Shown piece after piece: positions 1-5,882 of a stretch of 11,750 nucleotides of DNA. The translations under genes and the position numbers were made by a program. This stretch comes from JBFLVQ01 sp040758525 (GTDB taxonomy: Bacteria; Acidobacteriota; Blastocatellia; Chloracidobacteriales; JADJPF01): NCBI GenBank assembly GCA_040758525.1, contig JBFLVQ010000264.1:1-11750 (forward strand), given 5' to 3'. The notes under the pieces are model-generated. The model was not told the origin of the DNA. It was given only the letters and a program-made list of their open reading frames with translations, and ran no database searches. How positions within the stretch are numbered: the stretch's first letter is position 1; every line of letters starts with the position of its first letter.

Positions 1-96
1 AAAGAGAGCCTCAATTTAGTGATAAACTTTTTACTATTAATAATTAATACTGGCGAGAAGAGAATCTAGCAGGTCTTTTGTAGATGTAGCAGGGCA

Positions 97-118
97 GCGG
101 CCTAACGGTTTAGGCCGC
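97..118. terminator. GC-rich perfect stem-loop downstream of the lytic transglycosylase gene
   Basis: Two perfect 9-bp arms (GCGGCCTAA and TTAGGCCGC) enclose a CGGT tetraloop. It lies 66-87 bp past the stop codon of the transglycosylase gene, so it could end that transcript or stabilise its 3' end. There is no T-tract on either side, so it is not a canonical intrinsic terminator. The rest of 1-183 holds no gene I can support; it includes a small A+T palindrome at 35-49 and a 6-bp inverted repeat at 162-181. Confidence 0.4.
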
Positions 119-183
119 CGCTTACACAATACAAAGTGTACTATTGACGTACCGGTGTCGCATAGAGGGAAAATGCTCTATTT

Positions 184-2433
184 CTAATCAGCCCTCGTTG
201 CTGTCTTCTCCACTTTGCCATAAAGTCGGCGATAGTGGGCAGCATTACGTAACACCCCTTGTACGTAGAGACGAGTTTCACTAATAGGGATTGCTTCAAC
301 CCACTCATCCAACTCGCTTGGCAGTGTACGTAGCCAGCGATCAACACGTCCAGGTCCACCATTATAGGCTGCCGCAGCATATTCAATACGGCCAAAGCGA
401 TTTATCATATCTGCCAAATAGGCTACTCCCAGCTTAATATTGAGTTCTGGATTGTAGAGCTGGTCGGCACTGATTGTGCCACGTTGTTGTTTGCGTGCAA
501 CCAGTTTGCCTGTAGAAGGAAGTAGTTGCATCAGCCCTAAGGCATTAGCACGCGATCGCGCACGTGGATCGAAGACCGATTCCTGTCGGATCAATCCAGC
601 CACTATATAAGGATCAAGGCCGTAACGTGTGGCCTCGGCTTTGATCGTTTCCCATTCAGTAAGCGGGAAGAATATCTCAAAGACCTCTCTTGGCGCCTCA
701 TCACCTTGATAAGAGTGATAATCTGGATGAGCACGCTGCAGTGCCTGTACAGCACGTAAGTTTTCACCACGTGCACGATAGATACGTGCGATCTCAAAAT
801 TGATACGAGGTGAAGTAGGCGCATCACGGCGTGCCGTCTCCAACTCTATCAGTGCCAATTCATTTAGGTTTAATAGCACCAGGCTAGCTGCGCGTGCTAG
901 ATGTGGAGTAGCTTTATCGGTTATTGTCTCTGCCAGTGGTGCGGCTGGCTTGATAGCATATAGCGCACGGGCAAGACGAGAATTGGCCTCTGGTTGTTCT
1001 GGTTTAATTGATGTATGGTGGGTACGGAAATTGTTTAATCGTTGCTCGGAAAGATAACCATAATAACCATAGCGGTAACGCTGTGGGATAACCTGATAGA
1101 TAGCTAACGCACGGGCAAGGCGATTAGCACGCTCAGCATCGCGTGCCGCCCAGAATGCCGCCAGACCACGCCAATCGGAATTAGGAAAATTGACAAGATG
1201 TTCTAGCAGCGCTTCGCTCGCTTCTTCATAGCGTTTTTCTGTATGCAACTGCCAAGCAGCACGATAGGAGACTTCATCAGCCTCTTTACTCTGCGGGTAC
1301 TGTTTGATCAATTGATTACGATAGCGTTGGCCCCCCACACTGTTTGTGCCAAATTGCTCGATCAGCGCAGCTAACAACTCTGCACCCCAATTTGATGGTA
1401 ACTGTTTGGCTAATACCTGATTTGCTGTATCAACGAACTGAGTATTGAAACGCAGGCGACGATAACAATTAGCCGCATAATAGCTAGCTTCTAACTGTAA
1501 TTCCTTCTCTGTAGCAGGCACGGTAAGTAGCGCCGAGAGTGCATCGCGAAAATTACCAAGTTTATAAAGACTCACACCTAGACGTAGCCAATTGCGTGGA
1601 TGTGTAGCAAAAGCAGGAAACTGTGTTGATAGTTTTTTGTAGTTCTCTGCTGCACGGCTGTATTGACCAGCTTCAAATAGATAATCGGCACGAGTGCGTT
1701 CCAACTGATAACCATCTTTGCCTTCAGCTTTGAAGCCTAATAGAGTCAGTTGTGTTAATGCCAATTCACTTTCACTACTGTGCGGCGCTTCGTAATAAAG
1801 CTTACGATAAGCAGCCAGAGCATCGCTATTTTCACCTAGCTGCTGATAGCATTGCGCAGTCAGTAACAGAGCAGCACTATCCTTAACTTCGACAAGCTTT
1901 TTAAGCTGTTTGATGGCTTGCTTAGGTTCACCTAACTTGATGCATAGATCGGCAGCAGCCAATTGTGCCTCTCGGGCAAAGATCGATTGTGGGTATTTTT
2001 CTGCGAGTTGCACAAAGGCGGCACGGGCATGTGTATGATCAGCCAGTTCACGATAGGCACGACCCTGATAGTAGAGAGCATAGTCGCCCAGTTCTGTGTC
2101 CTGTTTAATCAAAGCTTCTTCAAACAGAGGTGCACTAGCAGTGAAATCGCCAGTCGTGAAGCGTAGATAGGCGCGTAGAAAACGTGCCAGCGCTGCTACA
2201 TGTGTACCAGGATAGGTGCGCTCAAAATATTGCAACTGATCATCAGTCGGCTTACCACCAGCACGTTCAATAGTATTATTCAGTTGTGTAATAGCACGCT
2301 CACGCTGTGCTGAAGTCATCAGCACTGGATTGAACTTAAAAGCGAAGCTGGAGAAGAGCGTTACACAAACAATGGGTAACAGAAGAGCGTAGAATAGACG
2401 CCAAATACGAGAAGAACGAAGCATCCCGAGCAT
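184..2433 (-). CDS. Periplasmic soluble lytic murein transglycosylase with TPR-like superhelix (Slt70 type)
   Basis: 749 aa. The enzyme cleaves the beta-1,4 MurNAc-GlcNAc bond of peptidoglycan to give 1,6-anhydroMurNAc ends, acting in the periplasm. The N-terminus has a hydrophobic export segment (about residues 10-32). A long alpha-helical TPR-like region follows (about 50-590; e.g. GRAYRELADHTHARAAF). The catalytic SLT domain (GH23) covers about 600-740. Visible motifs are RQESVFDP with the likely catalytic Glu618, GLMQLLPSTG, and AYNGGPGRVDRW. The frame extends upstream to a TTG at 2472, but I chose the ATG at 2433 because GAGG lies 5 nt before it and the signal sequence then begins properly. 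Another in-frame ATG is at 2424. The lipoprotein gene lies 183 bp upstream on the same strand, so the two may be co-transcribed, although a promoter is possible in the gap. The cellular role (growth, turnover or recycling) cannot be read from the sequence. Confidence 0.93.
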   Translation of the reverse strand: MLGMLRSSRIWRLFYALLLPIVCVTLFSSFAFKFNPVLMTSAQRERAITQLNNTIERAGGKPTDDQLQYFERTYPGTHVAALARFLRAYLRFTTGDFTASAPLFEEALIKQDTELGDYALYYQGRAYRELADHTHARAAFVQLAEKYPQSIFAREAQLAAADLCIKLGEPKQAIKQLKKLVEVKDSAALLLTAQCYQQLGENSDALAAYRKLYYEAPHSSESELALTQLTLLGFKAEGKDGYQLERTRADYLFEAGQYSRAAENYKKLSTQFPAFATHPRNWLRLGVSLYKLGNFRDALSALLTVPATEKELQLEASYYAANCYRRLRFNTQFVDTANQVLAKQLPSNWGAELLAALIEQFGTNSVGGQRYRNQLIKQYPQSKEADEVSYRAAWQLHTEKRYEEASEALLEHLVNFPNSDWRGLAAFWAARDAERANRLARALAIYQVIPQRYRYGYYGYLSEQRLNNFRTHHTSIKPEQPEANSRLARALYAIKPAAPLAETITDKATPHLARAASLVLLNLNELALIELETARRDAPTSPRINFEIARIYRARGENLRAVQALQRAHPDYHSYQGDEAPREVFEIFFPLTEWETIKAEATRYGLDPYIVAGLIRQESVFDPRARSRANALGLMQLLPSTGKLVARKQQRGTISADQLYNPELNIKLGVAYLADMINRFGRIEYAAAAYNGGPGRVDRWLRTLPSELDEWVEAIPISETRLYVQGVLRNAAHYRRLYGKVEKTATRAD

Positions 2434-2560
2434 ATATACCTCGAGCGAATAGATCAAAAAGATCCGCAACAAACGGTTAGCGACTGGCGAAAACCCACTC
2501 CTTTTGTGAGTTGCGTGCCCCTGCCCGCCTATCGATCACCGCTTATTACAAGTTGAATAA

Positions 2561-2589
2561 ATTATCGTCTATCTAGCCGCTCTCCACAA
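2561..2589 (-). promoter_or_regulatory. Possible promoter for the lytic transglycosylase gene
   Basis: On the minus strand TTGTGG (2589-2584) and GATAAT (2566-2561) are separated by exactly 17 bp. Transcription would begin near 2554 and leave a leader of about 120 nt before the ATG at 2433. That leader contains nested complementary segments (2465-2470 with 2510-2515, and 2475-2478 with 2492-2495). The match is moderate and read by eye only. Confidence 0.35.
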
Positions 2590-2616
2590 GAGCTTTCCGG
2601 TCTGCTTAAGTTTAAC

Positions 2617-3351
2617 CTATTCGCTTGGCAGCTCAATTAATTGGTAGCGATCTTCTGATGCGAGTTTAGTAATGCGAAAATTGTGTTGGTATACTAGACA
2701 GTTGCCAGCAATAGGATCGCGTATAACCAGTGGACCTGTTAAACGCTCGCCTCCCTTGCCTACTAACTCTTGTGCAGAGATAGACTGCTGCCAGTCCACA
2801 CTAAAGCAGGCACGCAGACACAATTGATACTCTCCTGGTAGCCAGGTGGGTGCGTCCGCCCTATCAGTAGGTTTGGTGACAAAGGCAGAGAAGCGACCAC
2901 CACGCGTTATAACCGCCCCTTCTTGATCGTGGCGGCGAGTTAGTGTCATACCTGTAGTACGATTTACTACTTCTAGATCAAAGCGTGTATTACGTGGCAA
3001 ATTACATTTGCCAAAGAGATAAAATTCATTGGGAGAGAGCGGCACGATCCTAATGTTGTTGACGGTTACCTTTACTATCGCTTTATATTGGGCAGCAATG
3101 GCAGCATCGTCGGCATCCAGACGAGTGCGAAATGACTGCCGTAGTTCTTCGAATCCCTGTGTATGCGGTTCAGTAATAAAATCTAGATAATAGAGGGCGC
3201 GATTTAGATCATCGACCTCTGCGCAACCTTGTGCATAACGTAATAGGAACTGTTCGCGTACACTATCGAAATCGTACTTAGGCGGTGGTGGCGCGGCTGT
3301 ACAACCGATTAGTAGCAACAGATTGAAGAAAGCCAGTAGTCTCATTTTCAT
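2617..3351 (-). CDS. Predicted outer-envelope lipoprotein of unknown function
   Basis: 244 aa from the ATG at 3351. The N-terminus MKMRLLAFFNLLLLIGC is a textbook lipoprotein signal: Lys/Arg, a hydrophobic core and a lipobox ending at Cys17. A Pro-rich linker (TAAPPPP) follows. Residues about 25-85 look helical (VREQFLLRYAQGCAEVDDLNRALYYL). From about 90 to the end alternating strands are likely (KVTVNNIRIV, FGKCNLPRNTRFDLEVVNRT, GEYQLCLRACFSVDW), suggesting a beta-sandwich. Five further cysteines (43, 116, 178, 182, 218) could form disulfides in an oxidising compartment. I do not recognise a named family. The start is uncertain: a TTG at 3360 and an ATG at 3345 are also in frame, and none has a clear Shine-Dalgarno. 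The promoter position favours 3351 or 3345. It sits upstream of the transglycosylase gene on the same strand, which hints at a cell-wall role but does not prove one. Confidence 0.82.
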   Translation of the reverse strand: MKMRLLAFFNLLLLIGCTAAPPPPKYDFDSVREQFLLRYAQGCAEVDDLNRALYYLDFITEPHTQGFEELRQSFRTRLDADDAAIAAQYKAIVKVTVNNIRIVPLSPNEFYLFGKCNLPRNTRFDLEVVNRTTGMTLTRRHDQEGAVITRGGRFSAFVTKPTDRADAPTWLPGEYQLCLRACFSVDWQQSISAQELVGKGGERLTGPLVIRDPIAGNCLVYQHNFRITKLASEDRYQLIELPSE

Positions 3352-3359
3352 TAATGGCA

Positions 3360-3368
3360 ATTATATCA
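3360..3368 (-). promoter_or_regulatory. Extended -10 promoter of the lipoprotein gene
   Basis: The minus strand reads TGATATAAT (3368-3360), a perfect extended -10 (TGnTATAAT). No good -35 is present at 16-18 bp, which extended -10 promoters can tolerate. A start about 7 nt past the -10 falls near 3353, leaving 0-8 nt before the in-frame ATGs at 3351 and 3345. Together with the missing Shine-Dalgarno this suggests a leaderless mRNA. Confidence 0.5.
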
Positions 3369-3482
3369 GTATAAATTCCGACGCTCCTTATCAGTAAATA
3401 GTTCTTGCTATTTTCGAACAGTTTTCCCTTTCGCCACTCTCTTAATAATTGAGAAGCGATAATATCGACAATAGATTTCAAA

Positions 3483-3519
3483 AGACAGTGCTGATATTAC
3501 TGTCTCAAGGTAATATAAT
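3483..3519 (+). promoter_or_regulatory. Candidate promoter and operator of the alpha/beta hydrolase gene
   Basis: A 7-bp inverted repeat (AGACAGT at 3483-3489, ACTGTCT at 3499-3505, 9-bp spacer) is followed 8 bp later by TATAAT at 3514-3519. The repeat covers the place of the -35, where no TTGACA-like hexamer is seen; this would suit an activator or repressor site. The leader to the ATG at 3685 would be about 160 nt. The assignment is tentative. Confidence 0.3.
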
Positions 3520-3684
3520 ACGAGGCAGGAGTATGCAGAAACCTTCCCAGCACTGTTTCCGTAATCTGTTATTGCGATAACAATGGCGCAAGGATGGGTA
3601 CTAAATGGTTGTGTTCCTGATTTTATTACTTGGTAATCACAACTATCATCAGGCAAATCGTTAATCCAATAGGAGAAGGTCAAA

Positions 3685-5160
3685 ATGCTAGATAAAATCT
3701 CACGTATCGTTGTAGTGTCAATGATATTGACGACAGTGACTTTGGGCGACGTCGTCGCAACTGCTCAGCAAAATACCAATCAGGCATCTACAAATTCCAC
3801 GGTTAGCTCATGCATTGACGGCAATTGGGAGGGAACACTGACTATTGGCCAGAACAAATTGAGACTTGCTATTAGAGTGACTAAAGCGCCGGATGGTGCA
3901 CTGATAGCCAAGTTTGATAGTATCGACCAGGGTGCCACGGATCTGCCTGTTGATACCCTTACTTGTAAAGATGGTACAGTTCGCTTTGAATTATCCAACT
4001 TCAATATCACTTATGAGGGTACACTCAACAAAGAGAAGACCGAGATCACTGGTCAATTCAAACAAGGACCAATTGCACTGCCACTAAGTTTTAAGCGTAT
4101 CGAAAAAGCAACCACAATAAACCGACCCCAGCATCCACAGAAACCTTATCCTTATCATGAAGAGGAAGTAGTCTACGAGAACAAGAAAGATGGTATCAAG
4201 CTCACTGCCACGCTTACATTACCACGTAGTCAGGGACCTTTTCCTGCGGTTGTGTTAATTACTGGGTCAGGCCCACAAGATCGCGATGAATCCCTCTTAG
4301 GCCATAAGCCATTCCTTGTCATTGCTGACTACTTGACGCGTGAAGGGATTGCTGTGCTACGCGCAGATGACCGTGGCGTAGGTGGTTCAACAGGAAACAT
4401 AGATCAATCAACTAGCGAAAATTTTGCTGATGATGCGCTTGCTGCGGTTGAGTATCTCAAGACCCGCAAAGAGATCAATACTAAACAGATCGGCTTGGTG
4501 GGTCATAGTGAAGGTGGTCTGATTGCTCCCATTGTTGCTGCCAAATCTACCGATATCGCTTTTATTGTAATGATGGCTGGCCCAGGACTGCGTGGTGATG
4601 AGATCCTTTACTTACAGGGTGCATTAATCTCTAAGGCGAATGGTGCGCCAGAAACAGCCATTACAAGAAACCGATCGACTCAAGATCGTGTTTTTACTGT
4701 GTTACGCCAAGAGAAAGATCTCACCATTGCAGAGAAACAGCTTCGTGAGATCCTTAATCAAGACCTAGCAGCAATGCCTGAAGAACAACGTAGAACCACC
4801 AACACCAATGAAGTAATCGATGCTATGGTGAAAAGATATAATACTCCTTGGTTCCGTTTCTTCATCAACTATGATCCACGACCAACCTTGAAGAAGGTGA
4901 AGTGTCCAGTACTTGCTATTAATGGTGAACTCGATCTACAGGTACCGATCAACGAAAATCTCACTGCCATTGAAGCAGCGTTACAAGCGGGTGGTAATAA
5001 GAACTATCAAATTGTCAAACTACCCAAGCTTAACCATCTCTTCCAGACTAGCGAAACTGGTTCGCCAATGGAGTATGGTAAGATTGAAGAGACATTCTCA
5101 CCAACTGCGCTTAAAACGATAGGCGAATGGATAAAGAAACAGACTGGGCAATCACATTAA
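3685..5160 (+). CDS. Secreted alpha/beta hydrolase (serine esterase/peptidase-like) with N-terminal beta domain
   Basis: 491 aa. The ATG follows AGGAGAAGG (3671-3679). A Sec signal peptide spans residues 1-27 with an ATA|QQ type cleavage site, so the protein is periplasmic or exported. A Ser/Thr/Asn-rich linker leads to a beta-rich domain (about 43-140, CIDGNWEGTL...LPLSFKRIE). The hydrolase domain covers about 160-488. Visible parts are an oxyanion region GSGPQDRD (194-201), the nucleophile elbow GHSEGG with Ser275, GELD with probable acid Asp417, and KLNHLF with His451, giving a complete triad in the expected order. Residues about 305-395 form an insertion that probably acts as a lid. The beta domain fused to this hydrolase type is, from memory, common in Acidobacteria and Bacteroidetes. 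The substrate is unknown; carboxylester or peptide hydrolysis are both possible. It stands alone between two intergenic regions that carry promoter-like signals. Confidence 0.9.
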   Translation: MLDKISRIVVVSMILTTVTLGDVVATAQQNTNQASTNSTVSSCIDGNWEGTLTIGQNKLRLAIRVTKAPDGALIAKFDSIDQGATDLPVDTLTCKDGTVRFELSNFNITYEGTLNKEKTEITGQFKQGPIALPLSFKRIEKATTINRPQHPQKPYPYHEEEVVYENKKDGIKLTATLTLPRSQGPFPAVVLITGSGPQDRDESLLGHKPFLVIADYLTREGIAVLRADDRGVGGSTGNIDQSTSENFADDALAAVEYLKTRKEINTKQIGLVGHSEGGLIAPIVAAKSTDIAFIVMMAGPGLRGDEILYLQGALISKANGAPETAITRNRSTQDRVFTVLRQEKDLTIAEKQLREILNQDLAAMPEEQRRTTNTNEVIDAMVKRYNTPWFRFFINYDPRPTLKKVKCPVLAINGELDLQVPINENLTAIEAALQAGGNKNYQIVKLPKLNHLFQTSETGSPMEYGKIEETFSPTALKTIGEWIKKQTGQSH

Positions 5161-5197
5161 TATTCTAGTCTGTATTAAGCATCATTCACTCACCAAA

Positions 5198-5245
5198 TAC
5201 AGGGAGAACTTGGTATAATAAATAGTCTCTTTAGTTCTCCCTGTA
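5198..5245. repeat. Perfect 13-bp inverted repeat flanking a promoter
   Basis: TACAGGGAGAACT (5198-5210) and its exact complement AGTTCTCCCTGTA (5233-5245) enclose 22 bp. The loop contains the extended -10 TGGTATAAT. The arm centres are about 35 bp apart, a little over three helical turns. As RNA read from the upstream hydrolase gene it would form a 13-bp stem 37 nt after the stop codon, but no T-tract follows, so it is a poor intrinsic terminator. As DNA it resembles a bipartite operator around the DinB-fold gene promoter. Confidence 0.75.
5211..5219 (+). promoter_or_regulatory. Extended -10 promoter for the DinB-fold gene
   Basis: TGGTATAAT is a perfect extended -10 element. No -35 match is seen at the usual distance (CACCAA at 5191-5196). 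Transcription would start near 5226, just before the right arm of the inverted repeat, and give a leader of about 95 nt. The right arm would then lie within the transcript while the left arm stays upstream. Confidence 0.5.
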
Positions 5246-5322
5246 CTCAATATTGACACGATAGATAAAGGTTAAAGCCTTAATCCCAATTTTAGCTGCA
5301 GTTCAACCAGTAGGGAGGAAAT

Positions 5323-5877
5323 GTGAAAGCGCACAACAAAATTTCAAATTCATCACAGATGCATCCTACACTTCAACTGGCGTGGCAACACTGTGAAGAG
5401 GTTCGTCAAGAATTGCTAGTAGTACTGCACAAAGTAACAGCAACAGATTGGCTACGGCGACCAACACCAACCACTTGGACTATTGCAGAGCAGGTAGATC
5501 ACCTTATTAGATCCGAAATTGGAACAAGCAAGATGTCCCGTAAGCTGATCGGGGGTGCCTATAATGGTGCGAAACATTCAATAGGAGCAAAGTTCTTTAC
5601 CGCTGCACTCGATATCTATCCCTATGGACCTACTATGGCTCCTCAGGAATTAGTGCCCACCGTTGACCTACCATTTAGCGAAGCATTTAATACTCTAGCA
5701 ACAACTCATAGACGTTTTTATCAAGAGCTAACTGCTTTAGATGGCGGTGACCCAGAGCTGTTAGAGTCACCTGATCCTGCTACTGGTGTCTGGTTTACAT
5801 TGGGTGGATGGATACAACTGCAAGCCTTGCATGAGGCCCATCACCTACAACAGATCATTAAACTACTAGAAAATTGA
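5323..5877 (+). CDS. DinB-fold (YfiT/DinB-like) putative metal-dependent protein
   Basis: 184 aa. The start is GTG at 5323, preceded by AGGGAGG 4 nt upstream; the overlapping ATG at 5321 meets a stop codon at once, and no other good start exists. The protein is a four-helix-bundle type. The three expected metal-binding histidines are visible: His60 in EQVDHLIRSE, and His170 and His174 in the C-terminal ALHEAHHLQQI motif. Length and motif spacing are normal for the DinB_2 group, whose members include thiol transferases and many proteins of unknown activity; the reaction cannot be deduced. There is no signal peptide, so it is cytoplasmic. It has its own promoter region with an inverted repeat, and its stop lies 5 bp from the stop of the convergent GH57 gene, leaving no room for a separate terminator. 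Confidence 0.9.
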   Translation: MKAHNKISNSSQMHPTLQLAWQHCEEVRQELLVVLHKVTATDWLRRPTPTTWTIAEQVDHLIRSEIGTSKMSRKLIGGAYNGAKHSIGAKFFTAALDIYPYGPTMAPQELVPTVDLPFSEAFNTLATTHRRFYQELTALDGGDPELLESPDPATGVWFTLGGWIQLQALHEAHHLQQIIKLLEN

Positions 5878-5882
5878 TGTTA

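Larger units (their letters stand above)
3352..3684. other. 333-bp divergent intergenic region
   Basis: The gap separates the minus-strand lipoprotein gene from the plus-strand hydrolase gene. It holds the lipoprotein promoter at its left end, an inverted repeat with a TATAAT at 3483-3519, and the hydrolase ribosome binding site at 3671-3679. A foldable segment lies at 3608-3643: GTTGTG pairs with CACAAC and, inside that, ATTAC pairs with GTAAT. An open frame on the minus strand (3408-3683) has no recognisable motif or start signal and I do not call it a gene. Confidence 0.6.

Noticed and set aside
35..49. A+T palindrome TATTAAT-A-ATTAATA
   Set aside because: Short and of low complexity in an A+T-rich stretch, so chance is a sufficient explanation.
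551..560. CGCGATCGCG, resembling the cyanobacterial HIP1 octamer
   Set aside because: It occurs within coding sequence and I saw no other copies; cyanobacterial genomes rich in HIP1 would show several in this length.
2434..2472. TTG start 13 codons upstream of the transglycosylase ATG
   Set aside because: No Shine-Dalgarno precedes it, and the extension spoils a normal signal peptide that begins at ATG 2433.
3408..3683. 91-codon open frame on the minus strand in the divergent intergenic region
   Set aside because: No recognisable motif, no ribosome site, unusual composition, and it overlaps the candidate promoter and ribosome site of the hydrolase gene.
5253..5258. Perfect TTGACA as a second promoter for the DinB-fold gene
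   Set aside because: No -10-like hexamer lies 16-18 bp downstream; the nearest candidates give spacers of 13 or 20 bp.
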